A stretch of 28,419 nucleotides of DNA from Tritrichomonas musculus. Lineage: Eukaryota > Parabasalia > Tritrichomonadida > Tritrichomonadidae. Of this stretch, positions 1-9,104 are shown one piece after another. Where the stretch lies: assembly GCA_039105265.1 (NCBI GenBank), contig JAPFFF010000268.1, positions 1 to 28,419 on the forward strand. The letters run 5' to 3'. The notes under the pieces are model-generated. The model ran no database searches and was not told the DNA's origin. It was given only the letters and a program-made list of their open reading frames with translations. Each line of letters opens with the position of its first letter. The first letter of the stretch is position 1. The position numbers and the translations under genes are program-made.

Positions 1-2
1 TG

Positions 3-3000
3 CATAGATTTGTATCCCATGTTAAACATTGTGATGGTGTATTTAAAAAGAACTTCATACCAGTTAAAGAAGCTTTACCTTATTGCCCTCACATATTGAA
101 TAACCCTGTTTATGAATACTGTTTAGCATACAATCTTCAATGGAAACCTGAAATATACTATATAACATATGATTTCGAAACAATGGAGCAATCAATAAAT
201 AAATCAATCTCTAACTCAACAACAATAAATTCAAGGTTAATTCCGTTATCAGTTTCATCTTGCGTGAAGACTTTAAGTGGTTTGACAACAAAGAATTTCT
301 CATTAAGAGACTCTCAAGAGTTCATACCACAATGGATAAAATGGTTGTTCGAGCAATCAATGAAAGTCTATGCAGATAAGATATCATATTATGAATCATT
401 CTTACCGGACACCTCTATTAACAAAAATATGAATGTAATTACTGTATTAGGGTTCAACTCATCACGTTTTGACAGCAATCTCTTTAAACAATATTTCAAT
501 TATTCCTTTTTCGATGAAGTTGTAGGGAGCGAAGTGAGCTGGAAAGTCGAATCAAATTCAATAATAGGAACCCTATCTTCATTAAAACAATTCATTCTCA
601 CATCAGATAATTATCCAACAAAGTTGAGATTCATAGACGCCCAGTCATTTGTTGCAGGAGGTACATTAAAGCAATTTGGCGAAGATTTTGGCAACAATAA
701 TAGTGAAAAAGGTGTGTTTCCTTACGAAGCAATCAACGATAAGAACTACAATGAAGTATTATCAAAATCAGAACCATTTTCATATGATGATTTTTATAGC
801 TATCTCAATCAAAAGAATCCTCTCACTAAAGAAGAATATGATGCTTATCTTGAAGATTCAAAACGTTTTGCAACACGATGGGACTACCTATTAGCATACA
901 ATGATAATGATGTTGAAATGATGATTAAACCTATTGATAATTTAATAGCACTCAATGCTCAATACAATGTTGATTTACTTTCAAATCTCTCATTATCAAA
1001 GAATGCTTCGTGCATCAAATATGCTTTGGCTTATAAAGATTTTGACGAGTGGATGCGAGGCTCTGGCGAAGACAGTAATCCAAGAAACAACATTGGGATT
1101 ACAAATAAATACAATACATTCAAACCAAGCAAGAAATGGTGGCAATATAAATGTGATAGTTATTATAACCAAGATGAGAAATACAATAGATTAAACCCTA
1201 AAAAACCACAACGAGATTTAACAAAATGTGTGTCAGAAAATGATTTTGAAGCTTTTATGAAAATGTATGACGACCCAAATAAAGGGAAATGCCATTTATG
1301 TCATGAACATTTTACATATCAAAATAAGCCTACATTAGATAGAATTGACAATAATAAAGGTCACCAAATTGATAACTGCTTATTAGCATGTGCTGAATGT
1401 AATAAACTTCGTAAAAGAGATGACCCTAAAATAACAGCTCTACGAATCCAATTAAAAAAATATTGTAAATTGCATCATTTACCAACACTCATCAATGATG
1501 AACGTGAATACTACTCCATTCGAAATGCTATCACAGGAGGGCTCTCTAATGTAATGCATCGAGTGAATATTAAAGATGAGACTCATATTAATAAATTCCG
1601 TTATGACATTCAAAACAACAGAGTCATTTCAAGTGATAATCAAAATGTTCAGACACATATCGTCGGAATCGATTTTAATTCTTTGTATCCATCATCATTC
1701 TCATCTTGTAAACATGAATTTAATAAGTATCATGGAGGTATAATGTATATGCCTGGAGCATTTATTAGACGAATTGATGTTAAAGATAAAGCTTCAAAAA
1801 AGAGATGCCTTGATATCATAACAAACTACTCAAGATTCTCAAATAAACCATCATATTTGTTCTATGCAGAAGTTAAACTAAAATGTCCCACCTCAAAGAT
1901 AAACTATTTTATCAATTTCCCTCCTGTGTTTCGCAATATCAATATCAAAAACGATGAATCAACAATTGGCACTTATATGTACAATTACATGAAAACAAAT
2001 AAATTAACTTCTACAGATATGGAAGAACGCAAGCTTACAATGCTTCTTGATACTCATGATGAATACATGATTTTCTCAAATTATTATCTCTGGTTTCTGT
2101 TAGACCACGGATTGATTATTGATGATGTTAAGTCTGTTTCACAATATGAAGCTCATACAGGATTTAATGAATTTGTTAGCACTTTTATGCAAAAACGTCA
2201 GGATATCATTAGTGGTGTTAGTAAAGGTAATGGCTCTGAAGGAGACTTGAGCGTAGCGAATGAGAAATTCTATAAAATATCTATGAATGGTTCATATGGA
2301 TATGATGGGATGAACTCTGAGAAATTCAGTAAAGTCAAGATATGTGATGCAAATAAAGCTTATCAATATATCATCTCTCAAACTTATATGGGTGGAGCAC
2401 AATTAAGTGATAATACATTTTTAATTCAACAATCACCCAAATCATATCATTGCAATACATGCATTCAAGAATCATTGTGGACTCTTGATAACGCAAAGTT
2501 TTGGTATCTCACATTTTATTACGATTTTATGAATAATTGTTTTGATATGGATAGACTACATTTTATAGAGGGTGATACTGATTCAGCATATTTTGCAGTT
2601 GCTGGGAACCCAAATGAAGGTCCTGAACAATTATTTGATTACGTTATTAAAAACAAAGAGTTCTACGACAAGAATGTATATAAATTCATGCCTAACCCAT
2701 CAATCAACACTATTCAAGACGAAAAAAAGATATTGGGATGTGCCATTGAAAAATATGGTGAAAACATGATAGCTCTTGCACCTAAATGTTATACTATATT
2801 TAACAGTAATGGGCAAACCAAATCACTCAAACTAAAAGGTGTATCTTTAAAGAAGAATCATATTGTGTCTTCCGATTACAAATCTATTATTGATAATCAA
2901 TCAATTAAGCTTGGTAAGAATATAAATCTTCAGATGCAAAACAATAAGATGAGTAAAATAACGGTAAACAAGAATGCTCTCACGGGATGTCATACAAAAA

Positions 3001-3083
3001 TGATTGTATTGCCAAATCAATCATGCGCACCCTATATTAATGGTTTAACAGCAAATAATTATCATATCCAAACGAAATACTAA
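3..3083 (+). CDS. Polinton protein-primed DNA polymerase B with embedded HNH-like domain (5' partial)
   Basis: The frame is open to the window edge, so the N-terminus is missing; the first visible codons are His/Cys-rich (HVKHC, YCPH). Counting residues from the codon at 96: exonuclease motif I is DFE at 26-28, exo II-like GFNSSRFD at 119-126, Pol motif A DFNSLYPSS starts at 526, Pol B KISMNGSYGY at about 727-736, and Pol C DTDS is at 827-830. Between exonuclease and polymerase parts lies an HNH/treble-clef type zinc domain: C399-x2-C402, DRID at 415-418, H423, N427 and C432-x2-C435. The enzyme would replicate the linear element from a protein primer. The family assignment is firm; the role of the HNH part is unknown. 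The gene is convergent with the ATPase gene. Confidence 0.93.
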   Translation, partial: HRFVSHVKHCDGVFKKNFIPVKEALPYCPHILNNPVYEYCLAYNLQWKPEIYYITYDFETMEQSINKSISNSTTINSRLIPLSVSSCVKTLSGLTTKNFSLRDSQEFIPQWIKWLFEQSMKVYADKISYYESFLPDTSINKNMNVITVLGFNSSRFDSNLFKQYFNYSFFDEVVGSEVSWKVESNSIIGTLSSLKQFILTSDNYPTKLRFIDAQSFVAGGTLKQFGEDFGNNNSEKGVFPYEAINDKNYNEVLSKSEPFSYDDFYSYLNQKNPLTKEEYDAYLEDSKRFATRWDYLLAYNDNDVEMMIKPIDNLIALNAQYNVDLLSNLSLSKNASCIKYALAYKDFDEWMRGSGEDSNPRNNIGITNKYNTFKPSKKWWQYKCDSYYNQDEKYNRLNPKKPQRDLTKCVSENDFEAFMKMYDDPNKGKCHLCHEHFTYQNKPTLDRIDNNKGHQIDNCLLACAECNKLRKRDDPKITALRIQLKKYCKLHHLPTLINDEREYYSIRNAITGGLSNVMHRVNIKDETHINKFRYDIQNNRVISSDNQNVQTHIVGIDFNSLYPSSFSSCKHEFNKYHGGIMYMPGAFIRRIDVKDKASKKRCLDIITNYSRFSNKPSYLFYAEVKLKCPTSKINYFINFPPVFRNINIKNDESTIGTYMYNYMKTNKLTSTDMEERKLTMLLDTHDEYMIFSNYYLWFLLDHGLIIDDVKSVSQYEAHTGFNEFVSTFMQKRQDIISGVSKGNGSEGDLSVANEKFYKISMNGSYGYDGMNSEKFSKVKICDANKAYQYIISQTYMGGAQLSDNTFLIQQSPKSYHCNTCIQESLWTLDNAKFWYLTFYYDFMNNCFDMDRLHFIEGDTDSAYFAVAGNPNEGPEQLFDYVIKNKEFYDKNVYKFMPNPSINTIQDEKKILGCAIEKYGENMIALAPKCYTIFNSNGQTKSLKLKGVSLKKNHIVSSDYKSIIDNQSIKLGKNINLQMQNNKMSKITVNKNALTGCHTKMIVLPNQSCAPYINGLTANNYHIQTKY

Positions 3084-3128
3084 GTATACTCAAGATTTGA
3101 TAGCTTTATTTGCCGAAAATGTTGTTGA

Positions 3129-3162
3129 GGTGAACAGGTGAAGTTTCACCCACAAGTTCACC
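3129..3162. terminator. Nested inverted repeat between convergent polymerase and ATPase genes
   Basis: GGTGAA occurs at 3129-3134 and 3137-3142, and its complement TTCACC at 3145-3150 and 3157-3162. The inner pair can form a 6-bp stem with a 2-nt loop and the outer pair a second 6-bp stem. It sits in the 93-bp space between the stops of two convergent genes, followed by a T-run. A role in 3' end formation for both transcripts is an inference from position; it could instead be one of the small hairpin repeats seen elsewhere in this element. Confidence 0.5.
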
Positions 3163-3176
3163 ACCTTTTGATTTTT

Positions 3177-4088
3177 TTACACACAACTAATAAACTCTAT
3201 ACTACCTTCTCGTGTGTTCACCAAGATGAAATCATGATTTTTCATACAACAATATCTCCTCCACAAATCTTCGAATTCAATTGGCATAACAACTTGTTGG
3301 TATATATAACCCATTTTCTGTCGTGAGAATCCATTAAATATGAAGAAAGATGTGCAATTATTCTTGTAATCCGTCGGTATTGCTTTAAAGAATTGAACAT
3401 TAACATAGACAATAGAATGTTTGTGCCGTAATTGAGTGATATAATTGGTAAAATAAGCTGATTTCAATAGCTTTGATTTAATGAAATCCTCACATAAAAT
3501 GATGGTATTTAGAGGCTTTTTGCAGACCGAGTTCAACTGTGAAATACATAAAAAGGAGAGCATCTTATTTATCTTCTCTTCACAAGCAAAGCTTGGGCCA
3601 GCAGAGCTGTCATCTAATCGAGTATTATTATTAACGTATTTATCATACAATTCTTTCCATAAATCAAGTTCTTTTAAGTAATTCTCAGCATTTGAATCAG
3701 ATATGACTTTCACAGGAAGTTTAATCAATTCTCGCTGGGCCTCAAATGTTGAATCATTTATCACTCCGTTCTTACTAATATAAACAATTAAATGAGCAGC
3801 ACCAGGGATTCTTGATATTTGAATAATATCACGCAATACAATATGAGATTTACCCTTTCCTTGAGCTCCAACAATGATGTTTAATGAATTATAATTTGCG
3901 TAGATACCATTAGCAATTGGTCTAATAGATTCACTCAATATCTTGGATTCATTTTTTTTATACGCTTTACTCATCTCAATGTCGATGTTAAAAAAGGGTT
4001 TTACCTGAGGTTCAGCAAATAGCTCTTCTGAATCACTAGAATCTGAAAAAAACACTGTCGAATAATCAAACTTTGTAGGTTTAAGCAT
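3177..4088 (-). CDS. Polinton genome-packaging ATPase (FtsK/HerA-like)
   Basis: A 303-residue protein. Walker A GAQGKGKS is at residues 74-81 and a Walker B-like hydrophobic strand followed by ED (IILCED) ends at E200-D201. Size, motif spacing and position beside the polymerase match the A32/adenovirus IVa2-like ATPases of Polintons, which are thought to pump the element's DNA into capsids. The N-terminal about 40 residues are Ser/Asp-rich. The ATG at 4088 is the first Met of a frame with no better upstream start. The gene converges on the polymerase gene and is followed upstream by several small minus-strand genes, suggesting a shared late cluster. It carries GC-rich hairpin site A in its middle. 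Confidence 0.85.
   Translation of the reverse strand: MLKPTKFDYSTVFFSDSSDSEELFAEPQVKPFFNIDIEMSKAYKKNESKILSESIRPIANGIYANYNSLNIIVGAQGKGKSHIVLRDIIQISRIPGAAHLIVYISKNGVINDSTFEAQRELIKLPVKVISDSNAENYLKELDLWKELYDKYVNNNTRLDDSSAGPSFACEEKINKMLSFLCISQLNSVCKKPLNTIILCEDFIKSKLLKSAYFTNYITQLRHKHSIVYVNVQFFKAIPTDYKNNCTSFFIFNGFSRQKMGYIYQQVVMPIEFEDLWRRYCCMKNHDFILVNTREGSIEFISCV
3583..3609. repeat. GC-rich mini-hairpin pair, site A
   Basis: Two hairpins lie in tandem inside the ATPase gene: CAAGC-AAA-GCTTG (3583-3595) and CAGC-AGA-GCTG (3599-3609), separated by GGC. The same layout occurs at 11783-11809 (site C), where the first 17 bases differ at one loop position and the second stem differs by one exchanged base pair that keeps pairing. 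Confidence 0.6.
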
Positions 4089-4091
4089 TTC

Positions 4092-4223
4092 TTAGCAATA
4101 AAGTTTCTGTCGCATCTCTTCACTTAATTCAGGTGGTTCATCAGGTTTCAATGCTGATATTATCACAAATAACTCCATAACATTAACAGCTAGAATCATA
4201 CATAAAAGTATCTCACAAAACAT
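4092..4223 (-). CDS. Small membrane protein, 43 residues
   Basis: This short frame fills the gap between the ATPase gene and the 194-residue gene on the same strand. It starts with ATG at 4223 and ends with TAA. Residues 5-25 are strongly hydrophobic (ILLCMILAVNVMELFVIISAL), a likely single membrane helix, followed by an acidic, proline-containing tail (KPDEPPELSEEM). It stops 3 bp before the ATPase start codon. No family is recognised. Small membrane peptides are common accessory genes of virus-like elements, but here the coding status rests only on fit to the gap, strand and composition. Confidence 0.45.
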   Translation of the reverse strand: MFCEILLCMILAVNVMELFVIISALKPDEPPELSEEMRQKLYC

Positions 4224-4243
4224 TTTTTATAAAGAAAAAGTAA

Positions 4244-4828
4244 TTAACAACAATATTTGAGTGATATTGCATATTTGACAAACTCTGTATAGACATGATT
4301 GTAGCAGTATTTTAGTTCTTCGGATTTACCATCTTTAGTGATTAATATCTTATCAATCTTTATCAGTTTTGCAACACTAGCAACACAACAACCAGGTTCT
4401 TCATCTTCAATAACCAAATCAACTTTATCACAATCTGTCAACAGCTTTATCATATCCATTAATAATGTCGATTTACATACCACATAAGAGTTTACCTTTA
4501 ATGGGTTATTCTCATACATCCCAACAAGCAACTCCAAAAATTTGTTTTTCTTTTCAAGTGTATCCAACTCATTTCCTAAATCTGCAATTCCTCGGTCTTG
4601 GGTAAGATTGTTGGTTGGAGGTATGTATTGAGAAGCAAACCCCTCCTGTGGGGTCTGTGGTATAGTAAAATTTACATTTTGTTTTGGTGCGTCAAATGAC
4701 GGTATTTGTGGATATGCTACTGCACTTCCTCTTTGAGGAGCTAATTTGATTTCTATATTTGTTTCTTGACTCTGTTTTACACTTGCATCGTTTTCTGAGC
4801 TCAATATACGTGCTTTATTCAAAGACAT
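4244..4828 (-). CDS. Polinton protein of unknown function, 194 residues
   Basis: Not recognised. The first about 85 residues are low-complexity and rich in Gln, Pro, Ser and Asn (probably disordered). Residues about 88-194 look globular, beginning with a short charged helix (TLEKKNKFLELL) and containing several cysteines (SYVVCK, EPGCCVAS, final YCC). ATG at 4828 is preceded by an A/T-rich leader. It lies in a run of minus-strand genes with the ATPase, so a virion assembly role is possible but not shown. Confidence 0.6.
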   Translation of the reverse strand: MSLNKARILSSENDASVKQSQETNIEIKLAPQRGSAVAYPQIPSFDAPKQNVNFTIPQTPQEGFASQYIPPTNNLTQDRGIADLGNELDTLEKKNKFLELLVGMYENNPLKVNSYVVCKSTLLMDMIKLLTDCDKVDLVIEDEEPGCCVASVAKLIKIDKILITKDGKSEELKYCYNHVYTEFVKYAISLKYCC

Positions 4829-4855
4829 TTCAGTGCAAAAAAATCTCTATACATC

Positions 4856-5086
4856 TTACTCTTTATTGGTTAATCTATCAAATTCTTTTTCGAGTTTGTG
4901 AACTTTCTCTTTTAAAGATTCAATATCTTCAATTAACGATTCTCTTACTGCTAATCCATTTGAGCCAAGCATACCTGATTTTACGTTATTGAGATGCTGT
5001 TTATAGTCGTAGCATTTCTCTTTTAGCGCTCGTTTGATTCTTTTAAGTTCAGGAATTTCCCTCTTATAATCACTTAATTCAGTCAT
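4856..5086 (-). CDS. Short coiled-coil protein, 76 residues
   Basis: Almost entirely helix-forming and charged, with heptad-like spacing at both ends (YKREIPELKRIKRALKEK and IEDIESLKEKVHKLEKEF) around a central glycine-rich break (SGMLGSNG). It could be a small oligomerising or scaffold protein. Its start codon faces that of the 77-residue plus-strand gene across 16 bp, so the two must share a very short divergent promoter. Function unknown. Confidence 0.55.
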   Translation of the reverse strand: MTELSDYKREIPELKRIKRALKEKCYDYKQHLNNVKSGMLGSNGLAVRESLIEDIESLKEKVHKLEKEFDRLTNKE

Positions 5087-5102
5087 TTATTTCAATACAA
5101 AA

Positions 5103-5336
5103 ATGTCTTTTCAACAGAGACGCACGATAAGAGATGATAAAAGAATGAATTTCTACGACAGACTTCAATTGGAAATGCAAAAAGAGCGTACCAGAATCAA
5201 TTCTGCACCTATAATCAAGAAGAGAGATTTGAAGGGAACTATAAACCATGAAAAGCCTCCAATAACTACAAAAAAACTCAACTATCATACATATTCTTTA
5301 AACCATTCAGTGGTCCCAATTAATAGTAAGATTTAA
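5103..5336 (+). CDS. Small basic protein, 77 residues
   Basis: Lysine/arginine-rich throughout (RRTIRDDKR, KKRDLKG, TTKKLNYH) and without hydrophobic segments, consistent with a nucleic-acid-associated or disordered protein. It is the lone plus-strand gene in a minus-strand cluster and its stop lies 1 bp from the stop of the next minus-strand gene. The opposite strand has a 69-codon overlapping frame with a less likely, Ser/Leu/Phe/Cys-rich translation. No family recognised. Confidence 0.5.
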   Translation: MSFQQRRTIRDDKRMNFYDRLQLEMQKERTRINSAPIIKKRDLKGTINHEKPPITTKKLNYHTYSLNHSVVPINSKI

Positions 5337-5337
5337 G

Positions 5338-5784
5338 CTACATATTATTCATAGTATTAATATATTTAGCTATCTGATTCACAGTTGATGTTAGTTCTAT
5401 TATTTTTTTCTCTGATTGCTCAATACGATTCGCTAGAAGCTCATTCGCATGAATGCGCGATATCATCTGCTTAATCTCATCCTTTACACTTTCAATATCA
5501 GCTCTGATAACATCTTGTTCTAACTCTTTTAGGTCTTCCTTTTTAAACACTTTTTTTAGAAATATATCACCCCCAACTCTCTTATTTCCTTCTTTCGAAC
5601 AATTCTTTTTTGTTATTCTATATTCAACACCATCGGGGGTAATAATCTTATATACTCTATTGAGGTACTGTGTGGTGCGTCCATTCATCTCGTCCTTGTG
5701 CTTCTGGTAGAACAAATTAAATTCTTCGATGGATTTGAAGTTTTTTGTTTCTTCAGTTATTTCGTTAATTACTTCCAATTCCAT
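5338..5784 (-). CDS. Polinton protein of unknown function, 148 residues
   Basis: Not recognised. Residues about 40-75 form a possible small beta-rich domain (YKIITPDGVEYRITKK). The C-terminal half is charged and helical with coiled-coil character (EDLKELEQDVIRADIESVKD, then IEQSEKKIIELTSTVNQIAKYI). ATG at 5784 follows an A/T-rich leader. It is a neighbour of the minor virion-like gene and the capsid gene, so a structural role is plausible. Confidence 0.6.
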   Translation of the reverse strand: MELEVINEITEETKNFKSIEEFNLFYQKHKDEMNGRTTQYLNRVYKIITPDGVEYRITKKNCSKEGNKRVGGDIFLKKVFKKEDLKELEQDVIRADIESVKDEIKQMISRIHANELLANRIEQSEKKIIELTSTVNQIAKYINTMNNM

Positions 5785-5810
5785 TTATTTTCAAAAAAAT
5801 TTTTTTGTTT

Positions 5811-6065
5811 TTATTCTACTTCATTTATCAAGCTCTTACCAATTCTCATTCCTCTATCGACAACATTCAACCCTGTGTCAATTGCTCTTATAGTGTCTCC
5901 AATAAGAGGTATATCACCTAAAACAGGCTTTACCGCACTGGTAACTCTTTTACCAATTTCAACAACTTTAGGAAGCGCTTTACCGACTTTAGTTGCAACA
6001 TTCTTAATTGTATTGCCAACTGATTTAAAAGCATTTTTCATTTTCTTGAAGATTCCGATACCCAT
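5811..6065 (-). CDS. Small amphipathic basic protein, possible minor virion or membrane-active protein
   Basis: An 84-residue protein with repeated basic amphipathic helices (FKKMKNAFKSVGNTIKNVA, TKVGKALPKVVEIGKRV) and glycine/proline breaks. Composition and position, divergent from the capsid gene, resemble the small pVI/pX-like minor capsid or membrane-active proteins of Polintons and adenovirus-type viruses. That is an analogy from composition, not a sequence match. ATG at 6065; an initiator-like TCATT lies about 12 nt upstream in the 51-bp space shared with the capsid gene. Confidence 0.55.
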   Translation of the reverse strand: MGIGIFKKMKNAFKSVGNTIKNVATKVGKALPKVVEIGKRVTSAVKPVLGDIPLIGDTIRAIDTGLNVVDRGMRIGKSLINEVE

Positions 6066-6116
6066 TGTTTTTATAATGAAAAAAGTCCTGTAATAAGTAC
6101 TTTTTTTGTATCATAA
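6066..6116. promoter_or_regulatory. Divergent promoter with trichomonad-like initiators
   Basis: The 51 bp between two divergent start codons holds TCATA at 6111-6115, immediately before the capsid ATG at 6117, and on the minus strand TCATT about 12 nt before the ATG at 6065. Both fit the trichomonad Inr consensus TCA(C/T)(A/T), which in those organisms lies within about 20 nt of the start codon. Motifs this short are common by chance, so position is the main support. Confidence 0.45.
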
Positions 6117-8133
6117 ATGTTGTATCGCAACGAAAGAGCACATAATTACAAAATCGAAGCTGGGAATGTACTTGACACTTTTAATAAGATGCGTGAAATG
6201 ATTAACACTAATGATGGTACACGCTCATTTTCATTCAGAACTGTTGATTGTCATGACCAACCCGCACCATTTCATCAAGGACAGTATTCCCAAATCAGTT
6301 TAACACATCCTGACCACTTCATTTCTGATGTTGATAAAGGATTCCTCACCTTTCACATCAAACTAGATTTACAACTCAATACTGATTTAGCAAAATTACA
6401 ACAAATTGATGACCCAAATAACTTCTACAAATTATTTGTCGGGCTCAAATCTTCCAATCAATTGTTTGACCGTTTGGAGATTCTCCATAATAATGTAAAC
6501 GTTGGATATCAGCAAAATGAATGTATTCGTGAAGGGTTTTTGTATTCCACTGTTAAACCAGAGACTGAGAAGAAACGTAGGCGTTTTGTACATTCACTTT
6601 GGGAAAACGTTTCAAATTATTCACAAACTGTTGCTGGTGCTTATGTTAACCTCAATTCATTCAAATCTAATGGTAAATCCCAAGTTGAATTTGATTTAAA
6701 CGTACCATTCGATGATTTACTTGCATTACAAGCATTCGATTTATTCCCTAATGGTATCATAGGTGATTTATCAATTCGTTTCCAAGTATCACCCGCAGGA
6801 TTAGTTTGGGCCGCTATAGACCCTTATACTGTTGCTGAAACAAAAGCTTATCTAGAAGATAATGATAGTATCTCATCTGCAGAATTAGAAAGATTGAAAG
6901 AAATAAAGGCCCGCGGTCACTTGAAACATCAATTTACACAAATTGGTAATGAAGCTATAATTCCAGGTCCTGGTGCTCCATCTCCAGACCCATCTCCAAC
7001 ACCTGATCTCCAACACCCCATCTCCTGAACCAACCCCAACACCTATCAAGTATAAGATTCAATATCGAATTGGTGAACAATGGGATAATGATGATGGAAG
7101 TACTGGTTACACTGATATTCTTACAGATTTGGAATTCAATTTCAGTTACACAAAGGAAGAATTTGAAGAATTTGGATTACAACCAGGTGCAACTGATGAA
7201 GAAATATGTATACATAATCCTGCTGTAACATTACCACCATTAAATCATGCTGACAAAAATGGAAGATATTATGCTTGGCAAATTGTTAAAACACCAATTG
7301 TTTCTGCTAAACAGACTCTTCAAGCAATTCATGATGCTAAATCACAACTTCACAACGAAACATATTCATCACAGAAAGCCACATTAACTGTAAACAGAAT
7401 GACAATCACATTATGTAAATCAAATATGCAAGGATATGGTGTCTGTGAATCTACTCGCAGAGGTATTGAAAATATATTACGTGAAGGAATTATAATACCA
7501 TCCCAAAAAGTTGATTACCATTCATTCCCAATCGCTCCTGCAGCAAATGGTATCAAATCTACTTTGAATATCCCATTAATTAATGTTACTACAATGTCGA
7601 TTATGTTTCCAAAACATCATAATGACCTCACTGTTTTCGAAAATCCAGTATATCAAAATTGTTATCTCAATATTGGTGGTAAGAACTTCCCAGATGAAAA
7701 TGTTTCAACAATTGGTGCAAGATTCTTTGAAAATCAATTAACTGCTGGAGACCTTGATGGAATCACATTACAATGCACAAAAGAATTTGAAGATAGTATG
7801 ACAATGCCAAAGAATGATGCAAATGGAGTTCGTTATAGAAATACTTTAAGTGATGCTTCTAGCTTTGTTTTCAATATTCAAACAGAACGTGCTTCAGCAG
7901 GATATTGCTATGATGGATTGGATGGTGGATTTGGAAATATTCAAGTTCAGGTTAATGGTCAACCAATATATACAGGTCCAAATGATACTTACTATAATGT
8001 TAACGAAGAAGGTACAGTACATCCACCTCCAACTCAATTATGGCTCACAAGAGATACATACTTTAAACTTAGTTTGAATGGATTGGAATATGTTGATGAT
8101 GAAACGCCAGCTGGCAGTCAAGTTAATGAGTAA
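6117..8133 (+). CDS. Polinton major capsid protein region (probable double jelly-roll), about one break
   Basis: The largest structural gene by position: plus strand, just after the small virion-like gene, about 2 kb long. The translation is beta-rich with few charged runs, in keeping with double jelly-roll capsid proteins. It has a typical entry segment (SQISLTHPDHFISDVDKG), an RRRFVHSLWENVSNYSQ block, and further beta-rich segments near the C-terminus (NIQVQVNGQPIYTGPND). A proline-rich spacer lies in the middle part. As a fossil copy it carries about one break. The capsid assignment rests on size, composition and context and is likely rather than proven. Confidence 0.65.
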
Positions 8134-8154
8134 ATTGATTTTCGAATATTTTCT

Positions 8155-8203
8155 GGTTCCCCGGAATTCCGGCAAGCATTGCCCCAGTCAACAAAGTTGC
8201 CGA
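8155..8203. repeat. GC-rich mini-hairpin string, site B
   Basis: In the 124-bp space after the capsid gene lie, end to end, the palindrome CCGGAATTCCGG (8161-8172), the hairpin GGCAA-GCA-TTGCC (8171-8183) and the hairpin CAAC-AAA-GTTG (8189-8199). The reverse complement of 8184-8203 matches site D (14211-14230) at 18 of 20 positions; both differences are in the 3-nt loop. The block is much more GC-rich than its surroundings. Confidence 0.6.
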
Positions 8204-8257
8204 GGGTTGATTTTTTTGCAAATCTATTTTTAAAATAATTTTTTATCTCCAGAACAA

Positions 8258-9040
8258 ATGGCTTTGATAAACGTAGAAAGGACCAATTGGTCCCACGACT
8301 TTGTCGTACGAATTAATGATGACTACGAATTTATTCAATATAATACACATTTACGCATCATACATTCAATCAAAGATGATATGTACCAAGCTCAAAGCAT
8401 AATAACTGCATGCCAATCAAATAAACAAGCTTATCGATGGAAACAATTAGCCGAAACAAAAGAAATTATTGATGAAATCCGGTCACAGCAAAATTGCTGC
8501 GACCCAGAAATTATACAAGAAAGACCAAATTTACCAAACGATTTGAAAGGGACATATATTCATAGACTTCTCGTTAATGATTTTGAATGCTGGGCGAGTA
8601 GAAAATATGCAATCTATATTGCCAAACTTTTAGACTCCCAATTTGAACGTGAACGCAAACAACATCAGCAACAAATTGATGAACTCAAACCACGTGCAGT
8701 TCCAGAAAATCACAAGAATGATTACCGTTATTTGATTTACAAAGAGGATATTAATAAAGAAGGTTTCATTAGGCTTCATTTGTGTCGTCGTCATAAGAGT
8801 ACTTGGAGAAAAGTTGTTAACCATTATAATAATGAAAACGAAAGATTTTACTTCAAAGATGACCTTCCTATTAGTATGACACCAAATTTAAACATCAAGA
8901 ACATTATAAAAGCATCATTTGGAACAGATGATTATAAGGTTTCCAATAGTGGTAACTGTGTTGATATCAAAATAGAGCATCTCAATAAGCTCCATACATT
9001 AATTGAAGAATACTTTAATAGTATGAGCCAAATCTTATGA
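8258..9040 (+). CDS. KilA-N domain protein
   Basis: A 260-residue protein. Residues about 1-130 follow the KilA-N/MSV199 pattern: a basic, beta-rich start (NRD-like VRINDDYEF), a helical middle ending in WKQLAETKEIIDEI, and the hallmark GTYIHRLLVNDFECWASRKYAIYIAKLL. KilA-N proteins are DNA-binding proteins of large DNA viruses, phages and some eukaryotic elements. Then come a Gln-rich linker (RERKQHQQQIDEL) and a C-terminal domain of about 110 residues with a YRYLIYKED...GFIRLHLCRRH segment, not recognised. A perfect 6-bp inverted repeat, CAGCAA/TTGCTG at 8486-8499, falls in the inter-domain part. The ATG at 8258 follows an A/T-rich leader. Confidence 0.75.
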   Translation: MALINVERTNWSHDFVVRINDDYEFIQYNTHLRIIHSIKDDMYQAQSIITACQSNKQAYRWKQLAETKEIIDEIRSQQNCCDPEIIQERPNLPNDLKGTYIHRLLVNDFECWASRKYAIYIAKLLDSQFERERKQHQQQIDELKPRAVPENHKNDYRYLIYKEDINKEGFIRLHLCRRHKSTWRKVVNHYNNENERFYFKDDLPISMTPNLNIKNIIKASFGTDDYKVSNSGNCVDIKIEHLNKLHTLIEEYFNSMSQIL

Positions 9041-9104
9041 AAAACGTGATGATTTACCTGTAATTGATATTTTTTTTGTTTATCAATACTTTTTTTGGAA
9101 AAAA

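Noticed and set aside
521-545. GC-rich GAGCGAAGTGAGC (and TTGAGCGTAGCGAATGAG near 2250) in the polymerase gene as members of the mini-hairpin family
   Set aside because: Neither forms a perfect stem with a short loop; resemblance to sites A and C is limited to a few bases.
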